A DNA stretch of 64,000 nt from Laguncularia racemosa (taxonomy: Eukaryota; Streptophyta; Magnoliopsida; Myrtales; Combretaceae): positions 124,001 through 188,000 of the forward strand of contig JBBMOL010000147.1 in assembly GCA_037954665.1 (NCBI GenBank). Reading direction: 5' to 3'. Within the stretch, counting starts at the first letter, position 1. Each line of letters starts with the position of its first letter. The notes below the pieces were generated by a model that saw only the letters and a program-made list of their open reading frames with translations, did no database searches and had not been told where the DNA came from. Below are positions 1 to 12,650 of this stretch, piece after piece. Both the position numbers and the translations under genes were made by a program.

Positions 1-1000
1 GTAAAAAAAATTAGTATTATTCATAAATGAAATGTCTTAATTTTTTGTTGTAAAAATTATTGTAAAAGTAATCATTAATGATGAAGTAATTAGCCCTTAT
101 TTAATCATTAGAAAAATAATCAAGAAAAATCTTTGTATCGATTATAATGAATTATCTTTATGTGTTATTATAATATATTTTTGTAAAAATAGTTGTTAAA
201 TTAAGTTGTTATTAATTAACTATTAATTAGCAATAATTAGTTGTTCATATGTAAGTAATTAATTATTAAAAAATTAATTAGTGAAAAATTTTGTGTAGAT
301 TGCAAATGTAAAATATTTATATGTTTTTGTACAATTAGTTATAAAATTAAGTAGTTATTAATGATCCATTAATTAAATGTGATTAGTCGTTAATATATCA
401 TTAATTAATTGTTATAAAATTAATTAGTAAAAAATTTTGTGTTGATTGCAAATGTAATATATTTGTGTGTTTTTATACAAGTAGTTGTAAAATTATGTTG
501 TTGTTAATTAACCGTTACTTAATAGTAATTAATTATTAATATGTCATTAATTAATTATTAGAAATTAAATAGTGAAAAAATTTGTGTTGAATGTAAATGC
601 AATATGTTTGTTTGTTATTATAGAAGTTGTTGTCAAATTAAGTCGTTGTTAATTAACCGTTAACTAAGAGTAATTAGTCGTTAATTTGTCATTAAGTACC
701 ACTAAGGAGAAATTTTATGTTAATTATAAATGCAATATGTTTATGTTTGTGTGTTTTTTGCAAAAGTAGTTGTAAAATTAAGTTGTTATTGATTAACAGT
801 TAATTAATAGTAATTAGTCATTAATATATCATTAATTAATTGTCATAAAATTAATTACTAAAAAAATTGGTATTGATTGTACATGTAATATCTTTGTCTA
901 TAAAAGTAGGTATAAACTTTAGTTGTTGTTACTGTTAATTAGATAGTAAATAGTCGTTAATTAATATTTTGATATTAATGGTAACATATACTATTTTTTT
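1..1000. repeat. diverged AT-rich tandem repeat, period about 145 bp
   Basis: A block built on a core like TTTTGTGTTGATTGCAAATG recurs near 131, 291, 437, 582, 714 and 867, so the spacing is 132-160 bp. Each unit also carries TAATTAGTCGTTAAT-type segments and an AAGTWGTTGTAAAATTAAG segment in the same order. The units differ by many substitutions and small indels. The array is cut by the window edge, so its full length is unknown. It is satellite-like, and I see no coding in it. Confidence 0.7.
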
Positions 1001-1254
1001 TAATATATATTCTTTTTTGCACAATAGATAGAGCTTAGATTCTTCGATCCTTCAGTCTTGATACAGCAAGAGGGATATCGATTACAAGCCATTTAGGATG
1101 AAAAGGTAAACAACCTTTCACTTATTGATTAGTTTATGTTACATTACGAATAGTATAACATTTCATTTGTTATCATTAACCAACTTCTTGCATTGTATGT
1201 TTTTATGTGCCGAGTTAAAGTTACTTATGAGGAGTCATAAACAAAAGTGCTATA

Positions 1255-2851
1255 TCGCAAATGGAGGGCATCATCCATTGGCTTCTTCTTAAACGACCGA
1301 CTTGATGCCTACGTGTCTATCTGATATGAGGCAAATGATTTCACAACCTGCACAGTCACTGACAACATTCCTTCAATTTTCTCAAAAACCAACCCTATGT
1401 CTCAATCGTTTCTTGATCAACGAGAGCGAACACCATAAGAAATTAGTAACTTGTGCATGTACTTCCCATATAGAAAAGTTACATCAATGGTAATAACTAG
1501 TCTACGGAATCTTCACGCTGCAATGCACGACCCAAATGCCTAGAATACCCACTTCAGAGTAAACACCTTAGGGGTAGTTGATCTACTCCACCCATAATCA
1601 ATTCATGTTCCCAGATTTGTATTTTCTATAACATTCGGAAATTTAAGGAGTTCATTATAAGACTTCTCCCAATTATTGTACACATACTCTGTAGCTCGTT
1701 TCTTCCCCTCCCAAACCCGTATCCTGCTGATCCTATAGTCAAATTCCTGCTTAACAATAGTAGCCAACTCCGCTACCTTCATATTAGGATTGTCCCTAAC
1801 AAGATTTACAAATTAGCTAGCAAAAAGATTATAATCCAACTGTAGGTGATCTTGACTAATCAGCGAGTTATTGCATGTGTGTGGACCCTTGAATCTCATC
1901 ACTACAAACATGTCCTCTAACTTCTTCTTTCGAGTCCAAAGCCTCCATTTATAGCCATCATCTCTTCTCAAACAAAAAACAGACCACAACTATGGACTAA
2001 GCTCTATAACAGTAAAATTACAATAGTTTTTCACATGGTAAGCTTTTACTACTTGAATCACTTTTGCTTTCATTTTGAATCTCATGCCCTTATAAAAGTC
2101 ATCACTACTACTTGAACCACTACAAATATTAGTTTGCTCCTACTTGAAATAAATGTAACCATCATAATCACCAACATTGTATTATGAAACGGGATCTCTA
2201 ACCGCCATGCTTAGTGAATTGATATATTGCCTGTCTCAAGTATGTATATATGGTTAGAGAGTCTTCTTCAGGTACTTCATCTCCATTGTTTTCACTTTCT
2301 ACATTTTCCTCATTAGAACTCCCTTCGTTCTCGGTACTCTCCTCTTCAACACCCATTCCTACATCGATGCCAGTTACAATCTCTGCTCCCAAACAAACCA
2401 TGTACGAATCACGTGTGTCTAGTCATTGTAATACTGGAGTAATTGCTCTAGCTATTTCATCTTCATCATTGACTTCCATCGAGGTTGGAATTGACAATTC
2501 AAATATCAACGACTCGAGTTGCATTTCTGCAATGTCATGTGATGAATGTGGCTAAGTACTTGTATCAAAAATCTGCCTTATGGAGGGGACCCCCAAATCA
2601 TTAAAAATTCTGATGTACAATTGTTGTATGCTACGATCTCCATATGATTCAGCCATTTCAATAAAATTTTCAATATCTTCATCATCTTTAATTACCATCA
2701 ACACATAACATGTACTGCCCCTATGAAACACAAGATGCCTGTGAATTATCTCAACCCTCACTTCAGTTAGATCGACTCCGATGCTCCGGCATATTGTATA
2801 TAAAAATTCATTATAATTGATATTTTTCTTCATTTTCAACTTTTTCACCAA
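1255..2851 (-). pseudogene. decayed MuDR-type (Mutator-like) transposase
   Basis: Read on the minus strand, several broken frames line up in order with plant MULE transposases. At 2552-2851 is the N-terminal PB1-like region. An acidic linker follows at 2198-2401. Near 1930-2110 is the MuDR DNA-binding module, with a GMRFKMKAKVIQVVKAYHV motif and a downstream FKGPHTCNNSL (1861-1920). At 1480-1530 is VFWAFGSC. The first catalytic-Asp segment is at 1441-1500 (TIDVTFLYGKY) and the second at about 1280-1320 (CLISDRHVGI). Stops (near 1813, 1603 and 1528) and frame changes (near 1440 and 1345) interrupt it. Similarity is lost below about 1250, so the third acidic residue and the SWIM finger are missing. 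It encodes no working transposase. The first ATG would be at about 2833. No terminal inverted repeats were identified. Confidence 0.85.
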
Positions 2852-3640
2852 ATCCCAATCATATTATAGGTCTCCAGTTACCAGCCACAATATTTCCAAA
2901 CGCATAAATCATCAATTTAACATAGTCACCCATTATTTCTCCATCTACAATATATATAAATTATGAGCTTTTAAAAAAATTAACAATTTTCAATAACAAC
3001 ATTGTACAAATTAGCCCCCACAAAAAAAAAAATTCGTAACATTTTTAATTTTAATTTTTTTCCCATTAGTTCCCAACAAAATATCACAAATTTAATTAAC
3101 AACACTACAAAAACTATTTTGCATACCAGGTATTACAAATTTTTTCACAATATTTTTTGTATAACATAGCTATTATTTTCAATTTAATATTTACAAAAAA
3201 TATTAAAAATTTTGTCATCACAAAGTATAACGCAAAAAATAATATCACTTGTTACATATTATAAGATCTACATAAATCATATCTAACACTCTACAAACTA
3301 ACAATAAGCAATAATATTTTCTACAAAATATAACATTACAACAATATATTCCTCAAATAATAATATCAAACACGGTAAATAAAAAAAAATCAACTTTTTC
3401 TAAAAAAACATAACACAATTGATTAATCGTCAAGGAAATGCTTAGATCTCAATGTATTCGATCGAATCCTTCCTTCAAATCCCTCCTTTTTCTCTGCACA
3501 AACACTTCTTCTTTTTCTTGCAAACGAGAGAAAAAAAAATGGAGTTTGTAAATCTAAAAATTACAGCAAATGTCTTCTATTTCTGTATTTATATTTTTAA
3601 TTTTCAATACTATTATCCCATGAGTTGCATTTTACATCAA
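2852..3640. other. AT-rich sequence, nothing recognised
   Basis: This stretch is strongly AT-rich with poly-A and poly-T runs. A short open frame at 3452-3691 is low-complexity (Phe-rich) and resembles no family I know. No gene is supported. Confidence 0.6.
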
Positions 3641-3860
3641 ACCATTGATGTTAAAGTAAAAAAAAAATGGGTGGTGGGGTTACTTGGGTAGCAAAATTGA
3701 AGGTGCAAACCTTCAATTTTAAAAATTTTTCCAACCCTAAAGTCGCAAACCGCATCCACGCTTTCGAAACCCACTTTCGAAATAATTACTTTAGGTACAA
3801 TATTTGCATAATTTAAAAAAAAAAATGTATATTTTAGAGTGTTGCCTATGAAGTGATATG
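3641..3860. repeat. single end of the palindrome-rich foldback repeat
   Basis: Positions 3739-3850 match the right arm of the foldback element at 21132-21243: a ...GCAAACCG...CTTTCGAAA segment, then AATAATTA, then TACAATATTTG, an A-run, and a terminal TTTAGAGTGTTGCC. It contains two hairpin units. At 3693-3720 the arms are a perfect 11 bp (AAAATTGAAGG / CCTTCAATTTT) around a 6-nt loop. At 3739-3764 a weaker one has outer arms AAAG / CTTT. Only one end of the element is visible here. Confidence 0.6.
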
Positions 3861-4990
3861 TATTTAAAATTGTAACAAATCTTTACGTGTTGATTAACGC
3901 TTTCTTTAGTAAATTAGTATAAAAAGAAAAAAAAATTGAGTAGTAATCATGAAAAGCAAAGAAAATGAAAGAATGCAAAAGGAGTATATTTCTGTTTTCA
4001 TAGTTAATTAATGGTGATTTGACAAATATATATATATATAATTAATAGTGCGTTTGATATGTGGGAATTAATCTAGATGGAATCGCGATTCTAAGTTCTA
4101 CTCATTTTCCTACATTTGAATGTGATTTTAAAAGTTAGAATCACAATTCTTTAGTATTAATTCTATCTTCGAATTGGCAAAATCGCAATTTCATTCTAAC
4201 ATTTTTAATAATTATTAATACAGATTATTTATTTAACCTTTAATTTCATTATAATATTTAGTAATTAAAAATATTTAGTATGCCATTTTATATTACTCTT
4301 ATGTACAAAACATAATATAAGATAAATGAATGAACCCAATAATTATTTACCTAATTTCTCCTTCATTTTTATATTGTAATATTCGGATAGATTTGCAAAA
4401 GAAAACCTCTATCTTTTTCTCACTTGTGGATATGCCCTTTCTCCGTAAAGTTGAGCGCTTAGATCTTGAAACACTTTAACGTGCTTTTTGGACCTTATTT
4501 TGTCATTGAAATCAAAAGAAAATTAACAAAAGAGTAAAAAAAAATTAAAAATAATTACAAAAAAAAAAAAAACAAATAAATGAACGGCAGACGAATCCAA
4601 GGCCCGGGGAAAATTGGCGTCCGCGTTGGAAGAGTGGGTTAAAGTTCACATGGGGAAGAAGAGTAGGTTAAATTTCACATGGGGAAGCCCATCTGGCCAT
4701 GTTCAAAAAGACTAGGCATGGTACAAAGTTTAGGATGTGCCGTGTATAACCATCAATATCAATATGTTATTCTATGGTGAATTGATGTGATAATTTTTTT
4801 AATTTGAGATATTCATGCACTGGATGCAAGGACTGTTACTCTTTGATTGTTGTAAATACAACTCCTCCCGGGATTAAAGCAAGTACAGTTTTTTGGATTC
4901 GGATAATTTCATATTTAAAGTTTTATTATTTTATAGTTTCATATTTATATCTTAAAATGATATATTTCTATTAAATACTAAATTATAATA
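3861..4990. other. AT-rich intergenic sequence with a possible MITE-like patch
   Basis: No coding was found. Around 4045-4200 is a patch with repeated GGAATYGCGATTC-like and AATCGCAATTTCATTC-like motifs that face each other. This is the look of small non-autonomous DNA elements in plants, but I could not define termini or a target duplication. Confidence 0.35.
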
Positions 4991-7539
4991 AAAAATAAAA
5001 TTTTAGATACTAAATTACTTAAATTCAAAAATAAAAGTACTTTGGATGTTTTTTTCCCCTTTCCATAGATTGTCATTAAGCTAATCCTTGGACATGATCC
5101 AAAGCACTCAAAGAGAGACAGTGATTCAATATGAGATGTGTTCATTGACGATTAAGGATCTAAATCCCTAGTTACTCACAAATAGTATTGTCAAACCCAA
5201 CTCGAGTGGTTGATCCGAATACATGAGAAGGTTAAGGATTAAGGAGAAGAATCAAATTTGATCGAAAGATAAATCAAAGTTGAACTGGAGCCAAATCAGA
5301 TCAAATCATAAGAGTCAACCTGAATTTAACAACACTAATCACAAGTGAAGTAGTCCTTAAGTTAGGAATGTAGACAAAGTTCAATTGTCATGGGGAGTAA
5401 TTGCATAAGGTATTCGGTCGAGGGTAGATTATAATATATCCAACAAAATTAAGTTGGCAAGTTTATATTATCATGTCTGACAAATAAAAGGTAAATTCAG
5501 ATAATTGACAATAGTAATTTAAACGCGGTTGATGATTCTTGCTTTGTTTCCATTCTTATGGATAATGGTATCTAGCAAAACAGGTTAAGGAACACTAAGC
5601 AAATTCGGTCATTTATAAAGTTACCAAATAATCCCTCCCAAACATTAGCGGACCTAGTTTTAAACTCCCATGGAAAATTGGTGATGTTAAAACTACGTTA
5701 GTTTAAAAGAGTATAAGATTGCACTAAACCTATTGGTATTTTCAACACAAAAATTTAGTATTATTAAACTAGTTCTAAATCGCTAATTCGCGCAACTAAT
5801 ATTGTCAATGATTAGTAAATCATTTTTCAAAACTGATCGCATTAAGAAAAGTTTAAGAGAATCAAGTGTTAGCAATACCCATTAACTTCAAGAAAATTCT
5901 ATCTAGCCAAAACCCTTAAATATCATAAGCCGCTATAATATAAGTAAACAAAAATAACATCTAAAACATGATCAAAGATTCCATTATTTTAAATTGAAGT
6001 AGTTTAAGTAATGAAATAAAGCAAGAAAAATTGTATGAGTAAAAATACTCCAAACATATATTAATAAGCTAAAACAACATTAAAATCTCTGCTAATCTAA
6101 GCTAATCTATGGCTAACAAGTATAGTTAGGGTTTTTAGAAACTAAAAGATGAATAATACAAAGAAAAATTCTATGAAATTCTAGTTAGGGTTTGACAAAG
6201 GGATATATATATATATTGCAGCATTCCAAGTAGGAGATCAGGGAACGTCATCCGACAGGAGTGAGATTTAACTAGTGTTTAGTCTTGCTCAAGCCTTTGC
6301 AGCAATTCTTCGTTTGAGATGCAAGTAACGAAGATTTAAACAAAGTATTAATGTCATCTAGATGTCATCACTTTGGTTCATATCTCGTCTCAGTTCTACA
6401 ATACATCCATGGACATAGCTTCTGGAAGAGACGGCTTTCATTCGACTCTCAAGCAAGGAGACTCAACTGAAGCTTCGATCTTTATTACTCGTCTGAATCT
6501 TGTAACTTGAGTGTTCAAATTTTTCCCAAATTCGGTTTTCGGTTCCTTATTGTCACATGTACCGATTGATTCGAGATATCAACATGAAGAGATATTGTCA
6601 CATGTAAGGGTGCTTAGTTTTTAATTGTGGAGAGAGATCTTTTCCAGAGCATCAGCTGGCTTGACGAATATATATAGGTGTCGTGATGTCTTTTGCAGTT
6701 GCAATACTACCATCGTAGCAAAAATCTAAACAATATATTAGGATCAAACTTAAAATGATTAAAGGTTGGGTAATATTGGATTGGATCATTCAAAATTGAT
6801 TGATGTAATTAAGAATTAGAATCAGTTATTTTAATTGAAATGCTAAAAATAATTAATCAATTGCGGTTTTGTATTAGATTAAATCGATAGATTACGGTAC
6901 TTCCAAAAACTATGAATCAATAAATGAGATTTATTGAATTAAAGAAAAACTAGATAAGGCTATTGATGTGCTGATACAAGCAACACTGGTAGGTATATCG
7001 AATGAATTGTACTGTGGTTCTAAAATTAACTTGGTGAACCTAGCATTGAACATGGGGATCTAAATAAACGAGTACTATAGTAAACTACGGTTTAGTAGGA
7101 CGAAATTAATAGATAATGTGAATTTAGGAATAGAAGTTACCCTATGAACTAAAGTAACAGCCAAAGCAATAAAACGAATGGCATAGTTAAATAACATGGC
7201 TGATACAAACCCATCATAGTTATCAAGGTTTTAAGGAAATGCTTTTAGAAGTTGGTTTCAATCATTCTGGAGTTTTTCTCTATTCTCTCTTGGGATATCA
7301 AGAGCCTACTTACATCATTGTAGAAGTTGAATAAGCTCTATGAACAACAGATTGTATAAGTTTACAAGGCACTCTCAGCCTTAAGTGCAACTTATCATGC
7401 TGAGGTGTAGTACATCTTAAGCCTTCTTGGAAAACAGACCTGTAGACAAAATAAGTACTAACTTAAGAAAACTCTTAAAGCTCTAACTCATAAAATATGA
7501 AACGAATTGAACCAAAGATGCTTATTTTTAAGTCACTAA
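4991..7539. other. unidentified repeat-like sequence downstream of an Athila scrap
   Basis: This is less AT-biased than the flanks and has no long open frame. It lies on the 3' side of the minus-strand Athila-like integrase scrap at 7540-7865. It could therefore be the decayed env-like region and 3' LTR of that element, with a TATA-rich run near 6203-6218. I could not confirm LTR ends, so this remains a guess from position. Confidence 0.3.
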
Positions 7540-7865
7540 CTCAACTTCTTTTTCATTTGAATTTCAAGGTTTTGCAATCTTTGGAACGGTCGATTATGGA
7601 AGGACCTTGTCATCTGTAAAATTGGGCTTCAGGCATTGTTTGTTCACTTTATAGGTGTCTATTTCTTCATAGAAATAATTCATCCTAAACCTCTCATGAA
7701 TAGTTCGACTATGCCAAAAGATCCCAAACATTTAGACTTGAGTTTGCTGGGAAAGAATTTGAGCATAGTCATAAGTCATAATTAAACCTTCTTTCTCAAT
7801 TCTGTTGTACCCTCCCACTGAATCCAATTCCATTTATCTTTGATCTGGCACTAGCAACTATAATT
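7540..7865 (-). pseudogene. Athila-like Ty3/gypsy integrase C-terminal fragment
   Basis: On the minus strand near 7690-7760 a frame reads LKFFPSKLKSKCLGSFGIV. This matches the signature LFPGKLKSRWSGPF-type segment at the end of Athila-lineage pol. A shifted frame just downstream reads TYKVNKQCLKPNF, matching the FKVNGQRLKPY-type motif that follows it in that lineage. Stops and a frameshift break it. Upstream integrase, RNase H and RT are not recognisable above about 7865, so the fragment is truncated on its 5' side. Confidence 0.55.
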
Positions 7866-8614
7866 AACCACCAAAAGGGTTTTTTTTAACTACATCATAT
7901 AGTTTTTAAAAATATATATATTGTAAAAATATAATTAAAATTCTTTAAAAAAATTCTATATTTTCCAAATTGATTTACAATTACATGACAAAAAAATGTA
8001 AACCAACAAAAATAATGAACTTCTTTGAGTATTATATTACTTAAATAATAAAGTGATAACCTTTATATATTTTGACAAGGCATTACTTAAACAATAGATC
8101 TTTCTTTTCAACGCATCAGCAAAGATTTATCTATTCAAATTACCCAAAAAAAAAAAAAAAATTCGATTCAGCTCCCCACTCTTTCCCTGAACCAGTCATA
8201 AATTTTTCATCCCGTTTGCTTGATTTGGCTTTTGTGCCACCTTTGCAATTACAGATATTATGAGAATATTATTGTTCAATGTGCACGTATTTGTGTGCAC
8301 ATTGTGTATATCACATATAAAATAAAGGTAAATATAATAACAAAAACAAATGTAAAATAAATGTTATAGATTGCTATAGGGTATTAGTATACTAAGTATA
8401 GCTTACAAAAAATATATATACGTGTACATGTATATGTACATACATACATAATATGTATACCTATTTATTTATTCATTTATCGTATGGTTTACCCTTTTAG
8501 AGTTTCATGAGATGTGTTCTTCTATATCTATATTATTAAGTCAATGCCACTTCTTTTGGTCTTTGCATCTTCCAATACAATTTTACCCCTAAAAATATTA
8601 AATAAAACAATTGA
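7866..8614. other. AT-rich sequence, nothing recognised
   Basis: Low-complexity, AT-rich DNA with short poly-A runs and alternating purine/pyrimidine patches (near 8410-8460). A short open frame at 8072-8263 resembles no known protein. It ends at the AGCAT target duplication of the solo LTR. Confidence 0.5.
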
Positions 8615-8619
8615 AGCAT

Positions 8620-10480
8620 TGTAAACATCCCATTTTTGTCCTCTAATCATAATTAATGTTTTTTTTCTTTTATTTTTCAGATAAGAAGGAAAAATAATTA
8701 CAAAAAATAAAATAAATAGGAATAATACACCAATATTGAAAAATGAAGGTAAAAATAACAATAAAAGATATTTAAAATTTTTATAAAATTTTAGAAATTC
8801 AAAATAAAATAAAATTAATAAAAATTGCCACGTTTATATACAATTTGCGTTAAATACAAAACTAAGATTTAGGCCAACTCAACTGGCTCTTGTGCACGCC
8901 TGGGACACGTACAGGGAGGCGAGGTCAAGGGTTTCGAATCCTAGGAAGGTACTTCATGCCGTTTTGCATTTTTTTTTTCACCAAGTCGTCACGTGTCAGC
9001 AACTTATTGGACAACACAAGCATACGCGCCTAACGCATGCTCGTCTTCTACCTCTATCCAAGATCGGCGTTGACGCGGGAAGAACGGAATCTAGCCATTT
9101 TGATTCGAATTTTTACACAAATCCAGCAGATCATTAACTAAAAGAGGATAAACATCATCAAATTAACATTAATCCTAACAAAAAATCAAAGATCTACACG
9201 AATCAAAAAGAAAAAAAAAAGGATGAAGATGGGTCTCAACCGCACATCGAATCTAAGCATTTCCAGAGGATTTTTGTGAGTCTAAATAGGACTCGACGAA
9301 AGGAGGAAGCACAAGCAATGGGAAGGAAAAGAAGTAGAAGAATACACAAGAAAAACCTTCGCCGAAGTTTTCTCTCTCTCTCTCTTAAACCTTCACCGAG
9401 GCCACTCGAACCACCACCTAGGGTGGTTCTTGACGAAAACTACCACCACCATTGGATTCCTTACCCTCGAAAGCCTTGGAAACACCCCCCCAATCGACCA
9501 AAACGACTGCCGAAAAGCCGTCGTCAAAGAGCTCTAGTTGCCATGTACCCAATCCGACTCGACCCAATCCGAACCAAACCGCGACCCGCATCCAAGTTAG
9601 TCGAATCTCTCTATTATTTATTTATTTATTATTAGTAAGAATATATATATAAATAAATAAATGATGAAATAGAATAGAAAATTAAAAAATATATAAAGAT
9701 GTATGTTTTTTTTAGGAATGTAGTAATATGACCAGGTTTAGAGTTTCCTAAAATATATATGTCTATTATAATTAATAAAAAATAATAAATACTTTTATCA
9801 CTTAGAAAACTTCTTTTCATGAAATAAATAAATGAAAATAATTGATGTTTTTTTTCAAAATTAGAGGTTTTAGTTTTTTTTTTTAAATTAAGAAATAAAA
9901 CCTAGGCTTAGAGATTTCTTTAAATAAATTTAAATGGTAATAAACGTAAACCCGAGATGTTTTCGTAATTAAAATTAACTAATCCACTAAAGTTTTATAA
10001 AAAAGCGAACTATGGCCTGTTTAATCCAGAATAGCGAGTACATAGGCACTCTTATAGGGCAACTCTAAAAAGAATAAAAAAAAAAAGATTTCAAATCATT
10101 GTTAGTATAATCATTATATCAATTTTTCTTGTATTTTCTTTTTATGCTAAAAAAGATATCATAATATAATTCAGACTTTAGAAAGATAAGGTGGTAACTT
10201 TAGGGTTTTAATAGGATAGCTCCCGAGTCGAGAATCTCTGATTTTTCTTTCTCTCTTTTTTTTAAAAAAAAAAGGGAGATTTCGTCGACTAGTTGTCTAG
10301 ATTAGAATTAATCCGCTCAATTAATTCTAATTCAATAATTTTTCCCAACTCCAGTTGGGTAGCGACTCCACATAAATGATAAAATTCATAATTCAAGTCG
10401 ATGATTTATATTGGATGAGCATAAGATCTAATATGAATCGAATTAGGGAAATAATATAAATTTTTAAATTAGACTCGACA
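8620..10480 (+). mobile_element. solo LTR, copy 1 (about 1.86 kb), with 5-bp target duplication
   Basis: It starts TGTAAACATCCCATTTTTG and ends ...ATTAGACTCGACA (TG...CA form). It is flanked by a perfect 5-bp duplication, AGCAT, at 8615-8619 and 10481-10485. It aligns along its length with the inverted copy at 19032-21072. Shared landmarks include a tRNA-like segment, GATAAACATCATC, a TATA-like site (here degenerate, TCTAAATAGG at 9281-9290), and TACATAGGCAC followed by GGGCAACTCTAAAAAGAA. No internal gag or pol adjoins it, so LTR-LTR recombination is the likely origin. Open frames at 9276-9652 lie inside it and are not genes. Confidence 0.8.
8871..8941 (+). other. tRNA-like A/B box pair inside solo LTR copy 1
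   Basis: An A-box-like AGGCCAACTCAACTGG (8871-8886) is followed about 45 bp later by a B-box-like GGTTTCGAATCC (8930-8941). The same arrangement occurs at the equivalent place in the other LTR copy. No acceptor-stem pairing or full cloverleaf is evident, so this is a tRNA-derived segment and not a tRNA gene. Confidence 0.5.
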
Positions 10481-10559
10481 AGCATGTATCATAATAATTC
10501 AACTTATATGTGCTTAAGGGAAAAATGGGAAACTTGACTAAATTCTCTCTTATTATAAT

Positions 10560-12120
10560 GCCCTAGAATCAGGAGTGTGATAACCCGTCACATATCACTA
10601 CTATTTAGTGACATGAAAAACTCTTAACCTGCTTAATCACAATCACTCAAGTAACTTGTCAACTATATTCATTTAATAGAACAAACCCCAAAGCATTAAT
10701 TATATTCATCCCTCCCAAAATAAAATCAGACAATCATAAACAGAAACAACAACTAAAATTCTTCCAATACATCATTAATCTTCTCAACAAAAAATAAATC
10801 TTCTAACTACTCTCAAATAAACTTCACTAATCTTCATAATAGTAATAATAGTTTACTGGCTCTTCATTCTAATCATAGTCCACACCTATTTCATCATAAA
10901 AGGAAGTATTACTTAGACCTACAACTAAAAAATTAAAAAAAAAAAAAATCCCTCAATGGGTGAGCTAATGTTTAATACATGCTACCCACAAGCAAATACG
11001 CGTGACAAACACATACAGGATTCACATGTATTCAAATGCAAACAAAAAAGAATCCAACATTTTATTCTCCTTATCTTAGGTCCATTAACAATATAGAAGT
11101 TCTCATAACTCCACACATTGTAGTCATTAGAAGTTTTATTAATATTTATATAATCTTATACTTTCAAGATATTGCCATTACCGACCTTAATACTACGGTA
11201 GTAAGAATTGCCACTCTCAGTTCCAACACCCATGAGTCATCTTAAACCTACCCAAATTATTTCAATGTATGACTCTATTGGGGACAACATCACATAGAGA
11301 TCATTGGGGTGTCCTTTAGAGATCTATTATCACTGGCTCCTAAGTTGAGTTAAGTACAAGGAACAACCACTTATTAGCCAAGTATTATTTAAGTTAATTT
11401 TAATACTACACTACCAAGTACAAACCACAAATAATGTAGTAACATACCTAAAGGAACTATTTTGATTTTACTAAAATTGCAACTGTGAACCTTAGTATAA
11501 CCTGTTATATACAAAGAACTAAGCGTAGGCTTAGTATAACCTATTAATGTGGCCCGAATGTCTTTATGCTATAGGTTCTGTTAAGCATGCTTCTTTGACA
11601 GAAAACCACCACTTTTTCTTTCCATGACAACAATCGCGACTATAAAGGGTGGGGCGATAAACCTCTATTACTTACGCTATTCTTCTAGTCGAGCAACTAT
11701 GATAAAGATGACAAGAAAGATCAAGAGTGGAGATGTGGGAAAAATTTCACTCCTAAATGCAGTTGTGATCTTATATACAATAACACTAGTGAACGATTCT
11801 GTTCTTAAGATTGTTAACTTACAACTTAGTCTAGGTTCACCTAATTTGTAATTCTAAGTAGATTGATGATCCCTCTTCCCAGTTACTTTAGTTAAGGTAA
11901 AAAGTGTTTTTTATTTAAGAAAATTCGAGAAAAAGGGAAGAAAAAACATTCTAGAAGTGTTACAAAGTAACATTATCATGTGCAAGGCCATGTATAGGTG
12001 CACGAGTAGGAACATGGTCGTATACATTAGCCGTATACCTTTTGTACGTCATGGTCAATAAACATGCTCAAGTACACGAACGATATAAGTAGCCATGAAC
12101 AAGTAAACAAACAAGTACAC
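10560..12120. repeat. dispersed repeat family A, copy 1 (probable retroelement LTR)
   Basis: From a purine-rich lead (CAGGAG) and TGTGATAACCCGTCACATATC onward, this matches 17090-18400 in the same orientation and order. Shared blocks include AATCACAATCACTCAAGTAAC, CATCCCTCCCAAAATAAAATC, CCACACATTGT and CATGGTCAATAAA. This copy has about 280 bp extra at 11525-11815. The last 150 bp contain repeated GTACAC / CATGTAC-type motifs. A gypsy RT scrap follows immediately, so an LTR of a chromovirus-like element is the likely source. I could not fix orientation or termini. Confidence 0.6.
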
Positions 12121-12130
12121 AAGCGTAAAC

Positions 12131-12650
12131 CTACCTCAAATGTTCTTTGTGGTCTTCCTTACTCCTGAAGTATATTAAGATTTCATTAATGAAGATGACC
12201 ATAAACTTATTCAACAAGTCTCTGAACACCTTATTCATTAAGTCCATAAAAGTTGTAGATGCATTAGTCAACTCGAAAAGCATCACCAAGAATTCAAAAT
12301 GCCCATAATGTGTCCTGAAACCTGTCTTCTGATCATCCTCTTCTTTTATCCTCAATTGGTGGTATCCCCATCTCAAGTCAACTTTTGAGGATACTTGAGT
12401 TCCCTATAATTGGTTAAAAAGGTCATCAATTCAGGGAAAGGGATGCTTGTTTTTTATAATGACCTTATTTAACTCCATGTAATCTATATAGAGTCGCATA
12501 CCACCATCTTTCTTAACAAATATGAACAGTGGACCTCATGGAGACACACTAGGTCTAATGAACCCTTTATTTTGCAACTCTTGTAGTTATGTCTTCAGCT
12601 CTACTAATTCTATAGGTGCCATTCTATATGGTGTCTTCACTACAAGAATT
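12131..12650 (-). pseudogene. Ty3/gypsy reverse transcriptase fragment
   Basis: The minus-strand translation follows the start of a gypsy RT domain. Near 12600-12630 is TPYRMAPIELVELK, then KGFI and a KKDGGMRLYIDYMELNKV block. At 12131-12376 is RWGYHQLRIKEED leading to an active-site region that reads FINEILIYF. The usual pair of catalytic aspartates (xDD) is therefore replaced, so the scrap is dead as well as truncated. The motif wording is closest to Tekay/Del-type chromoviruses. RNase H and integrase are absent. Confidence 0.8.

Noticed and set aside
9276..9652. Overlapping plus-strand open frames of 119 and 66 codons
   Set aside because: They lie inside solo LTR copy 1, are rich in Arg/Pro from base composition, and are not conserved in the other copy.
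12131..12376. An active reverse transcriptase
   Set aside because: The catalytic xDD pair is replaced and only the first part of the domain remains.
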